The notes beneath the pieces were generated by a model, which ran no database searches, was not told the origin of the DNA, and saw only the letters and a program-made list of their open reading frames with translations. From contig OZ251509.1 of assembly GCA_965242855.1 (NCBI GenBank), positions 1,550,001 to 1,614,000 on the forward strand: a stretch of DNA of 64,000 nt, written 5' to 3'. Each line of letters begins with the position of its first letter. Position 1 is the first letter of the stretch. Below are positions 9,220-16,362 of the stretch, piece after piece. The stretch comes from WTGU01 sp965242855 (GTDB taxonomy: Bacteria > Pseudomonadota > Alphaproteobacteria > UBA828). The position numbers were made by a program, and so were the translations under genes.

Positions 9220-9947
9220 GATTCCCGGTCGTGCTCGTCGAAGCCGAAATAGGCCTCGTCCAGCTCCTCCCGCTCGTTCAGGATGCCGGGCGGGCCGGCG
9301 CGCGCGACGCGGCCCGAGCGCAGGACGTAGACCCGCCGGGCGACGCCGACGATGCGCGCCGGGTTCTGCTCGACCGCGACGATGGTCATGCCCTCGCGGT
9401 TGAGCCCGACCAGAATCTCGTAAACCCGCGCGGCGATCAGCGGCGCAAGGCCAAGCGAAGGCTCGTCGAGCAGGAGCATTCCGGGCCTGCCCATGAGCGC
9501 GCGGGCGAGCGCGAGCATCTGTTGCTCGCCGCCCGAAAGCTTCTCGGCGCGCGAATGCCGGCGCTCCCCTAGGATCGGGAAGGCGGCCATCTGCGCGCGG
9601 ACGTCCGCCTCGACGCCGCGGCGGTCGCGGCGGATCGTCGCGCCGAGCCTGAGATTCTCCTCGACGGTGAGCTCACCGAACAGCGCGCGGCCCTCCGGCA
9701 CCAGCGCCATGCCGCGGCGCACCACGTCCTCCGGCGGCAGGTTCGCGAGCGTCTCCCCGCGCAGGCGGACGGTGCCCGCGGCGGCCCGGACGGCGCCGGC
9801 GATCGCAAGCAGAAGCGTGGACTTGCCAGCCCCGTTGGGGCCGACGATGCCGACGAACTCGCCCTCCTCCGCCGCGATGGAGACCCCGCGGAGTGCGGCG
9901 ACCGGACCGTAGCGGACCGCGAGATTCTCGACCTCGAGCACGGTCAC
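9216..9947 (-). CDS. livF: ABC transporter ATP-binding protein LivF
   Basis: A 243-residue nucleotide-binding subunit on the cytosolic face. Walker A is GPNGAGKST, the ABC signature LSGGEQQMLALARAL, Walker B MLLLDEPSLGLAP, and the switch His region TIVAVEQN. The sequence LVPEGRALFGELTVEENL is typical of LivF. GTG start, overlapping the livG stop as GTGA. It works as a heterodimer with LivG to drive LivHM. Confidence 0.94.
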   Translation of the reverse strand: MTVLEVENLAVRYGPVAALRGVSIAAEEGEFVGIVGPNGAGKSTLLLAIAGAVRAAAGTVRLRGETLANLPPEDVVRRGMALVPEGRALFGELTVEENLRLGATIRRDRRGVEADVRAQMAAFPILGERRHSRAEKLSGGEQQMLALARALMGRPGMLLLDEPSLGLAPLIAARVYEILVGLNREGMTIVAVEQNPARIVGVARRVYVLRSGRVARAGPPGILNEREELDEAYFGFDEHDRES

Positions 9948-10714
9948 GCCTCGCCTTCGCCGAGATAGGCCCGGCGCACCTCCGGGTCGTCCCGCACCGC
10001 GCGCGGCGGGCCGACGGCGATGGTTCGGCCGTGGTCGATCACGTGGACCCGGCCGCAGAGGCCCATGACGAGGCCCATGTTGTGCTCCACCACGAGCACG
10101 CCGCAGCCGAACTCGTCGCGAATCCGCGCGATCGTGGCCATGAGGCCGGGGATGTCCTCTTCGTTGGTCCCGGCGGCGGGCTCGTCGAGGAGGAGGAAGG
10201 CCGGGCCGGTGGCGAGCGCGCGCGCGATGCCGACGCGGCGCTCGTCGCCGTAGGGGAGCGTGCCTGCGGTCAGCGCCGCTTTGTTGCCGAGGCCGATCCA
10301 GTCGAGGATTTCCCGGGCCCGGACGCGGGCGGCGCGGCGTCCGACCGGGCGGCCGGTGAAACCGGCGGCCACGTTCTCCAGCACCGTGAGGCCCGGGAAG
10401 AGGCGGACCGCCTGGAACGTGCGGGCGACGCCGAGACGGGAGATCTCGTGCGGCTTTCGGCCGGTGATGTCGTGGCCATCCAGACGGACCCGGCCCGCCG
10501 CCGCGCGCTGGAAGCCGGAGAGCACGTTGATCAGCGTGCTCTTGCCCGCCCCGTTCGGGCCGATCAGACCGAGAATCTCGTCCCGGCCGAGCGCAAGCGT
10601 GAGGTCATCGAGCGCGGCGAGGCCCCCGAAGCGGACGGCGACGCCGTCCGTCCCGAGGGTCGCGGGCAGCGGGCGGTCGGGGGCGGAGCGGGACGGCCCG
10701 ACCGGACCGGACAT
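9944..10714 (-). CDS. livG: ABC transporter ATP-binding protein LivG
   Basis: A 256-residue nucleotide-binding subunit. Walker A is GPNGAGKST, the Q-loop region VARTFQAVRLFPGLTVLENV is typical of LivG, and Walker B is FLLLDEPAAGTNEED. The canonical LSGGQ is replaced by a degenerate TLPYGDERRVGIARAL, which is normal for LivG. Only 3 bases separate the livJ stop from its ATG, so it belongs to the same transcript. Residues 1-15 are a Pro/Ser-rich extension of no clear function. Confidence 0.94.
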   Translation of the reverse strand: MSGPVGPSRSAPDRPLPATLGTDGVAVRFGGLAALDDLTLALGRDEILGLIGPNGAGKSTLINVLSGFQRAAAGRVRLDGHDITGRKPHEISRLGVARTFQAVRLFPGLTVLENVAAGFTGRPVGRRAARVRAREILDWIGLGNKAALTAGTLPYGDERRVGIARALATGPAFLLLDEPAAGTNEEDIPGLMATIARIRDEFGCGVLVVEHNMGLVMGLCGRVHVIDHGRTIAVGPPRAVRDDPEVRRAYLGEGEA

Positions 10715-10717
10715 GCC

Positions 10718-11887
10718 TTAGAAGTCGACCGGCGGCACCTTGCTCGGCGCGAAGCGCCCGATGCCGCTCCTCGCGCCGTTCTGCACCTGGATGATCATCA
10801 TCGGCGTGTCGAAGTTGATGTGCCATTCGGACGTGTAGGTGGTGGCGCCCGAGAGCAGCGGCTCCTTGTCGAACGTCTCCAGCTCGAGGGCCACGGCCTT
10901 GGCGTCGAAGGTGCCGGCACGCTCGACGGCGCGCGCCCACCCCTCGATGATGGCGTAGCCGGTCACGCTGAAACCGACGATCGGCGGCCCGAAGCGTTCC
11001 TCGAATTTGGCCCAGAAATCCTGCACCTCGGCGATCGGGTCGTCGCCGTGAATCGAGCTGTAGTTGAGGTTGTAGAAGTCGCTGAGACCGGGGATCGCGT
11101 CCAGCCAGTAGACGCCGTCCATCGCGACTCCGCCGATGATCGGGAGGTCGATGCCGGCGGCGCGGACCTGCTTCAGGATCGGCGTGCCGCCCACGCCGGC
11201 GGCGCCGGTGAAGACGATGAAGTCGGCGTCGGATTCCTTGATCCGGGTGATCTGGCCCGCCGCCGTGGTGTCGGTCTGCCCGTTGAAGGTGTCGTGGCCG
11301 GCCACGCTGCCGAGCCCGTCCTCCCAGCGCGCCTGGAAGTAGTCCGCGAGCTTCTTGGTGTACTCGACCTGCGTGTCCTCGAAGACGAAGGGCTTCCGCC
11401 AGCCCTGGGCGTGCGCCCATTCGGCCATGATCGCGCCCTCGGCGGGCGTGCCGACGCCCATCGAGAAGGCGAGGTCGCCGATCCCCTGGACGCCGAATTT
11501 GGGGTCGCCCGCGCAGAGTGAGAAGGCGATCTTGCCGCGGCTCTGCGCCGTGATCGCCGCGGGGCTGCCGAAATCGAAGTCGCAGGTGACGAGGACGAGC
11601 TCGGCGCCCTTCTCCATGACCTCGATCGCGGCGTTGGCGCCCTGCGCGGGATCGGACTTGGTGTCCGCCGTCACGAATTCGATTTGCCTGCCGAGGAGGC
11701 CGCCCCGCGCGTTGATCTCCTCGATCGCCAGGATCGCGCCCTTGTGCGGTTCGTCGTAAGGAGCGAGGAATCCCGAAAGCGCGATGGCGGCGCCGACCAC
11801 CACCTTGTCGTCGGCTGCCGCCCGATCCGCCCAGTTCCCGACGGCGAGCGCCGCGGCCAGCGCGATGGCACCCGTTCTCCAGACCAT
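10718..11887 (-). CDS. livJ: ABC transporter periplasmic substrate-binding protein (LivJ/Peripla_BP_6 type)
   Basis: A 389-residue periplasmic binding protein. The start MVWRTGAIALAAALAVG follows GGGGAGACGGTC and gives a classic Sec signal peptide cut near AAADD. A frame running further upstream to 12304 lacks a signal and is rejected. The mature part begins KVVVGAAIALSG, then INARGGLLGRQIEFV, the type I ligand-fold pattern of leucine- and amide-binding proteins. It is the first gene of the operon, and the 126 bases to the divergent NTF2-like gene must hold its promoter. The ligand is unknown: amide, urea, branched or aromatic amino acid are all possible. Confidence 0.92.
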   Translation of the reverse strand: MVWRTGAIALAAALAVGNWADRAAADDKVVVGAAIALSGFLAPYDEPHKGAILAIEEINARGGLLGRQIEFVTADTKSDPAQGANAAIEVMEKGAELVLVTCDFDFGSPAAITAQSRGKIAFSLCAGDPKFGVQGIGDLAFSMGVGTPAEGAIMAEWAHAQGWRKPFVFEDTQVEYTKKLADYFQARWEDGLGSVAGHDTFNGQTDTTAAGQITRIKESDADFIVFTGAAGVGGTPILKQVRAAGIDLPIIGGVAMDGVYWLDAIPGLSDFYNLNYSSIHGDDPIAEVQDFWAKFEERFGPPIVGFSVTGYAIIEGWARAVERAGTFDAKAVALELETFDKEPLLSGATTYTSEWHINFDTPMMIIQVQNGARSGIGRFAPSKVPPVDF

Positions 11888-12013
11888 GACCGTCTCCCCT
11901 TTTCGTGCCGTGAGCCCGATTTGCCGCCGCGAACCATACGAGACTCCCCGGCTCTTGCAAACCCGTGGCCGCCCGCTAGAGTCGGCGCCCCTGCGGCGGA
12001 CGGAGCGGCGCGG

Positions 12014-12397
12014 ATGCTCGACCGGAAGGAACTGATCGCCCTCGTCGAGGACGGGTATTTCTTCAACGTCGACAACAAGAACCTGGAGCCCGCGGTCGCG
12101 TGCTTCGCGGAGGATGCGGCGCTGCGGGTGCAATCGGCCCGCGTCAGTCACACCGGGCATGCGCAAATCAGGCGCATGTTCAAGGACTTCATGGCCGCGA
12201 CGAAGACCATCTACCACGGTGACTTCAGCCACGTCGTCGACGTCGAGAAGCAGTGGATCGCCTCGCAGTTCGTCGCTCGCAACGACTACGACGACGGCCG
12301 CCATGTCGAAATGCGCAACTGCAACTTCTTCCAGGTCGAAGGCGGCCGCTTCAAGCGCGTGACGATCTACATGACGGACGAGAACCCGCTGGTCTGA
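12014..12397 (+). CDS. SnoaL/NTF2-like protein
   Basis: A 127-residue small alpha+beta barrel protein of the NTF2-like superfamily. The N-terminal helix (MLDRKELIALVEDGYFFNVD) and the sequence ACFAEDAALRV are typical of the fold. Members act as isomerases, cyclases, dehydratases or simple ligand binders, so no reaction can be named. It is transcribed divergently from livJ across 126 bases, which suggests shared control with the uptake operon. Start ATG 12014 follows GGAGCGGCGCGG. Confidence 0.75.
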   Translation: MLDRKELIALVEDGYFFNVDNKNLEPAVACFAEDAALRVQSARVSHTGHAQIRRMFKDFMAATKTIYHGDFSHVVDVEKQWIASQFVARNDYDDGRHVEMRNCNFFQVEGGRFKRVTIYMTDENPLV

Positions 12398-12445
12398 CCG
12401 GGCTTTCGAGCCGAGGTCCCTTCGGGCCGAGGCTCCTTCCGGGGC

Positions 12446-12465
12446 GGGCGCCCACGCTGGCGCCC
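12446..12465 (+). terminator. GC hairpin, possible terminator of the NTF2-like gene
   Basis: Perfect 7-bp stem GGGCGCC / GGCGCCC with a 6-base loop, about 50 bases after the stop of the NTF2-like gene. There is no real T-run after it, only CCTTGG, so terminator activity is uncertain. Confidence 0.35.
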
Positions 12466-12516
12466 CTTGGGTGCGCGGCTTGACTATCCCGCGCGAAGCG
12501 TGTTTCGATCGCCTGC

Positions 12517-12858
12517 ATGGAAGCCGCGTTCGACACGCTCGCCTATACGCGCCGCCTCAAGGCCGCCGGCTTTTCCGAAGAGCAGGCCGAGGCGCAGACC
12601 GAAGCCTTGCACGTCGTGTTCCGCGAAGGCGCCGCTGCCCGCGGCGACGTGGCCACGAGGGCAGATATCGAAGCCACGAAGGCGGATATCGAAGCGGAGC
12701 TCGCCGGACTGGCGGCGAAAGCGGAGCTCGCCGGGCTGGCCACGAAGGCGGAGCTCGCCGCGCTGGAAGTGCGGATGACCAATCGCCTGTACGCCGCCGT
12801 CTTCGCCGGCTTCGCCCTGAATGCCGGCCTCGTGATCGCCGTCGTCAAGCTGCTGTAG
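12517..12858 (+). CDS. Small coiled-coil protein with C-terminal membrane anchor (DUF1640-like)
   Basis: A 113-residue protein. Residues 1-40 resemble the start of DUF1640/CCDC90-type proteins (TLAYTRRLKAAGFSEEQAEA). Residues about 45-88 are an internally repetitive coiled coil with repeated ATKADIEA and AELAGLA units. Residues about 92-112 form one transmembrane helix (LYAAVFAGFALNAGLVIAVV). Bacterial members are tail-anchored inner-membrane proteins of unknown role. The repeated nucleotide motif coding for the heptads could make the repeat number variable. It stands alone between intergenic repeats. Confidence 0.72.
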   Translation: MEAAFDTLAYTRRLKAAGFSEEQAEAQTEALHVVFREGAAARGDVATRADIEATKADIEAELAGLAAKAELAGLATKAELAALEVRMTNRLYAAVFAGFALNAGLVIAVVKLL

Positions 12859-12940
12859 GCTCCCCCGGCGCGCGCCCGGCGGCGGCTTGGGCCGTCATTC
12901 CCCCGCTTTCGCAAGGGCAGGCTCCTTGTCTCCCGCCGTC

Positions 12941-12960
12941 ATTCCCGCGAAAGCGGGAAT
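12941..12960 (+). repeat. REP-like palindrome
   Basis: Perfect palindromic hairpin ATTCCCGC-GAAA-GCGGGAAT, preceded by CGTC and followed by CCATG. This is the common proteobacterial intergenic repeat style. A degenerate copy (GTCATTCCCCCGCTTTCGC) lies about 50 bases upstream near 12893-12911. It sits after the coiled-coil gene and may stabilise mRNA ends or be a non-autonomous mobile element. Confidence 0.7.
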
Positions 12961-13099
12961 CCATGTTCGCCGCGCCGCGAGGCGCCATGCATCTCCATGG
13001 CGCGCACAAGCCCATCCGGCGGCCGTGCGGCGCCCCCTCCCGGTCTCCCCCTCACAGGAGGAGGCCCAGCTTACGCTCCCATAGGGAGCTATTTACACC

Positions 13100-13121
13100 C
13101 CTCCCCCCTCGCAGGGGGAGG
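13100..13121 (+). repeat. CCTCCCCC/GGGGGAGG hairpin
   Basis: An 8-bp perfect stem (CCTCCCCC and GGGGGAGG) around the loop CTCGCA. A smaller hairpin CTCCC-ATA-GGGAG lies just before it near 13075-13088. It belongs to the repeat-rich, gene-free stretch 12859-13406. No open frame in this stretch looks coding, and besides the REP-like and tandem repeats I see nothing else in it. Confidence 0.55.
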
Positions 13122-13317
13122 ACGGGAGGGGGGTGGCTCGCGGCCCCGCAACCCGGCGAAGAGCGGCTCGATCACACTTCGATCGTCGCCGCACCCCGAA
13201 AACCCCGCCGCCCCACGGGGATACGCGCGCCGCGGCGGGCGGACGCGGCACCTCGAAAAAATTCGAATTTCTCCCTTGCCCCCATCCGCGCCTCCGTGAT
13301 AGCTTGGCGGCGATCTT

Positions 13318-13385
13318 CACGGGGTCCCTTCACGGGGTCCCTTCACGGGGTCCCTTCACGGGGTCCCTTCACGGGGTCCCTTCAC
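13318..13385 (+). repeat. Five-copy 13-bp tandem repeat in the lipoprotein gene's upstream region
   Basis: Five exact copies of CACGGGGTCCCTT (13318-13382) plus a partial CAC. They end 21 bases before the ATG of the surface lipoprotein gene and 5 bases before a short out-of-frame ATG. The copies are identical, so the array is recent or kept uniform. Being in the presumed leader or promoter, changes in copy number would shift promoter spacing or leader structure rather than reading frame. Confidence 0.9.
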
Positions 13386-13406
13386 GATGAAGCAAGGGAG
13401 CCCGCC

Positions 13407-14831
13407 ATGCCCTTCCCGACTCGCAAAGCCGCATTGGCGGCCGCAGCCGCCTTCGGCCTCCTTGCGCTCGCCGCGTGCGGCGGCGGCGGTGGCGGCGGCG
13501 CGGCGCCCCAGACGAGCCGGGTGACGCTGCCCGAAGGGCATTCGGTCGTGGGCGGCAGCTTTAGCGTGCCGGCGGGGCGGTCCGTGGAGCGCGGCGGCGT
13601 GCGCTTCTCCTGCGCGGCGGGGGGCGCGGCCTGCGCGGTGGCGGTGGACCCCAGTTCGGGCCAAGCGCGCGTGACCGGCGGGCGGCTCACGGTGGCGCGG
13701 GTTCAGGCGGCAACGCCGGCGCCTCAACCGGCCAGCGTGACGCTTCCGCAAGGCCATTCGGTCGCGAGCGGCAGCTTCAGCGTGGCGGCGGGGCGGTCCG
13801 TGGAGCGCGGCGGCGTGCGCTTTTCCTGCGCGATGGGGGGCGCGACCTGCGCGGTGACCGTGGACCCCGGGTCGGGCCAAGCGCGCGTGACCGGCGGGCG
13901 GCTCACCGTGGCGCGGATCCAGGCGGCAGCACCGCCGCCGGGCGACGGGGGGCAGGATGGTGGCCAGAACGGCGGGATGGAGGAAGCCGACTGGCCGTTT
14001 CCGGATTGGCCGATAGCGGACGTCACCTCCGGCGGCGGGACGCTTCCCTGGTCTCCGAGCGAAATCCACAACCGCATAAGGGCACTCCAGGATCGTGGTT
14101 CTGCCGGCTATCGTGGTTCTGCCGGCTTTGGTGGTGTTGCAGGAAGTATCTTGGCATTTAGCTGTACAGATCAATCAGCGGGGTTTTCTCGTTCAGATTT
14201 CGAAAGTTGGTGCAACGTAGAATATCAACCCGTCATGACGTATCTGCATGGCGGTATTCCCATCGTGCGGGCGCGTGCTCTTAACGCGATCGATGACGGT
14301 GTGGACGGAAGGCCCGGAGAGGAAATCGCTATCGGCGGCATTCTCGACCACGGATACTTTCTGGTGGCGAGGCAGAGAGAGAACATAGGACTTGATAGCG
14401 AAAACGAGGAGATTGGAGCGCAAACCTATGTTTTGCAACACGAAGACAGCCTGGAAGTGGTATCGACGGGTCGTTGGGAGGGAGCGCTGATCGGAACGGG
14501 AAACAGCGCGACTTCGCCCTTGTATCGCCAGTTCATCATCGGCGATGTGGACGTCACAGTCGAATTGGGAAGCTTTCGGGTTGGAGACACATACTGGAGA
14601 GACATCGACGTCGCGTTCACCAACGTCCGCAACGTCAATACCAGGACGCCCGTCATGCTCTCCCATACGCAATGGAATTTTACTAACAAGTGCTGCAAGG
14701 GCGCCAACAACTTTTCGAGGCGGCCGGGTAGGATGGACATGGAATTTCGCGGTCCGAACGACGAGGAAGTTTTCGGAAACTTCATCACCGAAGAAGCGGT
14801 CGGCGGATTCGGCGCCAAGAAGCAGCAGTAG
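13407..14831 (+). CDS. Slam-type surface lipoprotein with TbpB-like C-terminal barrel and two tandem repeats
   Basis: A 474-residue lipoprotein. The signal peptide ends in lipobox LAAC with Cys24, followed by a Gly-rich tether. Two near-identical 60-residue units follow at residues about 39-98 and 111-170. Each holds GHSV, GSFSV, GRSVERGGVRFSC and SGQARVTGGRLTVAR, with two Cys. After a Gly/Asp/Gln linker, residues about 215-474 form a beta-rich domain. Its end (FRGPNDEEVFGNF, then GGFGAK) matches the terminal barrel signature of TbpB-like, Slam-dependent lipoproteins. The downstream gene, 31 bases away, is a Slam, which supports surface export. From about 14090 on GC is visibly lower, suggesting transfer or fast evolution of the exposed domain. 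Ligand unknown. Confidence 0.8.
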   Translation: MPFPTRKAALAAAAAFGLLALAACGGGGGGGAAPQTSRVTLPEGHSVVGGSFSVPAGRSVERGGVRFSCAAGGAACAVAVDPSSGQARVTGGRLTVARVQAATPAPQPASVTLPQGHSVASGSFSVAAGRSVERGGVRFSCAMGGATCAVTVDPGSGQARVTGGRLTVARIQAAAPPPGDGGQDGGQNGGMEEADWPFPDWPIADVTSGGGTLPWSPSEIHNRIRALQDRGSAGYRGSAGFGGVAGSILAFSCTDQSAGFSRSDFESWCNVEYQPVMTYLHGGIPIVRARALNAIDDGVDGRPGEEIAIGGILDHGYFLVARQRENIGLDSENEEIGAQTYVLQHEDSLEVVSTGRWEGALIGTGNSATSPLYRQFIIGDVDVTVELGSFRVGDTYWRDIDVAFTNVRNVNTRTPVMLSHTQWNFTNKCCKGANNFSRRPGRMDMEFRGPNDEEVFGNFITEEAVGGFGAKKQQ

Positions 14832-14862
14832 GCCGTTTCTCTCGCGAGCCGGAGCGTTCGCC

Positions 14863-16269
14863 ATGCCGTCACCAAGCCCGCTGCCGATCCCCCCGTTCCC
14901 CGCGAAGGGCGGAACGACGGACGCCGCGGCCGTCGCGCGGCTCATCGGCGCCGCCGCCTTCGTCGCGGCCCTCTTCTGCGGCGGCCTTCCGGTTCTCGCG
15001 ACGCCCGTCGGAACCGCGGCGGTGGAAACCGCGCGGCGCCTGATCGCGGCCGGGGAGCCGGAGGCGGCCTACGCCCTCCTCCGCGACGCCGTGCGGGAAG
15101 CGCCCGAAGGCGCCGACACCAGCGCCCTCCGCTACACCGCCGCACAGGCCCTGCTCGCCGCCGGCCATCTCGCGCAAGCCGCACAACTCCTCGGCCCCCT
15201 CGCCGAGGAGCGCCCCGACCTCCACCGCGTGCGGCTCGACTACGCCGCCGTGCTCCTTGATCTCGGGCGCGACGACGAAGCCGCCGCCGTCTTCCGCCAG
15301 GTCCGCCGCGCGGAAGGGCTGCCGAAGGCGACGAAGCGCGCCGTGGAGGACACCCTCGCACACATCCGCGCCCGGCAGCGCTGGCGGCTCGATCTCGACA
15401 CCGGCCTCTGGCGCGACGACAACGTGAACAACGCGCCCGAACGCGACAGCGTGGCCATCCCCGCCTTCGGCGGCCTGCGCTTCACCCTGGATCAGAAGCC
15501 CGTGCGCGCCTGGGTGGCCCGCGCCGGCGCCCGCCTGCGCTGGCGTGAACCGCTGAACGAACGCACCTCCGTTGAGACCAACGCCTCCCTCGCCCGCAAC
15601 ACGGCCATCCGCGCGAGCGAACACAACCGCAGCTGGGCGGGCCTCTCCAGCGGGCCGCGCCTGCATTACGCGCTGGACGTCGGCGACCGCCCCCGCCCCG
15701 GCCTCTTCAGCGCGGACCTGGGGGTGGAGCGGCGCTGGCGTGGCGGAGAGGGCTACGCGAAGGGCCTGTGGGCGGGCCTCGGCCTGGAACAGGCGGTGGC
15801 GCGGGATTGGCGCCTCGGCGCCTTCCCCCGCGTCTGGACCACGCGCTACGACCGCGCCCGAAGCGAGAAGCCGTGGGGCCGCTCCCTCGCCCTCTACGCC
15901 TCCCGCCGCACGGGCCCCGGCTGGCTGACGGCGGGGGCGAAGGCGGCGCGGGAGACGGCCAAGGCGCGCGCCCTGCGCTGGCGCTCGCGCGAGGCGTCGC
16001 TGCGCTACACGGCGGACGTGGGGCGGGATTGGCGCGTATCGGCGCGCGCGACACTGGCGCGGACGCGGTTCGACGCGGAGGAATGGCTGTTCCGCACGCG
16101 CCGCAAGGATCACACGCTGGAGGCGGGCGTCACGCTCTCGCACCGGGCGCTCGCGTGGGAAGGCTACCTGCCGGAACTGATCCTGGATTGGTCCCGCACC
16201 CGCTCCAGCATCCCCCTCTACGACCGCACCGCCCGCACCGCCCGCATCGGCGTCCGCAGGCTGTTCTAA
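14863..16269 (+). CDS. Surface lipoprotein assembly modifier (Slam, DUF560 barrel)
   Basis: A 468-residue outer-membrane protein that in known systems moves partner lipoproteins to the cell surface. An N-terminal hydrophobic export segment (ARLIGAAAFVAALFCGGL, about residues 26-43) is followed by TPR-like helices at residues about 50-165 (EPEAAYALLRDAVREAPEG, LLDLGRDDEAAAVFRQV). A DUF560-type barrel with alternating aromatic/polar strands fills residues about 170-468. It ends in the C-terminal Phe expected of an outer-membrane barrel (RIGVRRLF). The long N-terminal stretch before the export segment suggests the true start could be a little downstream. It directly follows a TbpB-like lipoprotein, the usual Slam client arrangement. 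Confidence 0.82.
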   Translation: MPSPSPLPIPPFPAKGGTTDAAAVARLIGAAAFVAALFCGGLPVLATPVGTAAVETARRLIAAGEPEAAYALLRDAVREAPEGADTSALRYTAAQALLAAGHLAQAAQLLGPLAEERPDLHRVRLDYAAVLLDLGRDDEAAAVFRQVRRAEGLPKATKRAVEDTLAHIRARQRWRLDLDTGLWRDDNVNNAPERDSVAIPAFGGLRFTLDQKPVRAWVARAGARLRWREPLNERTSVETNASLARNTAIRASEHNRSWAGLSSGPRLHYALDVGDRPRPGLFSADLGVERRWRGGEGYAKGLWAGLGLEQAVARDWRLGAFPRVWTTRYDRARSEKPWGRSLALYASRRTGPGWLTAGAKAARETAKARALRWRSREASLRYTADVGRDWRVSARATLARTRFDAEEWLFRTRRKDHTLEAGVTLSHRALAWEGYLPELILDWSRTRSSIPLYDRTARTARIGVRRLF

Positions 16270-16362
16270 ACGCCGACGACCGGTGATCCGTTCCCTGGAC
16301 AAGCTCCGAAACGGCACGTTCCGCACCGCCGCCACCTTCGTCCTTGCTCTAAAGCCGGGCGG

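Noticed and set aside
13318..13385. CRISPR array
   Set aside because: The units are directly abutting 13-mers with no spacers and no cas genes nearby.
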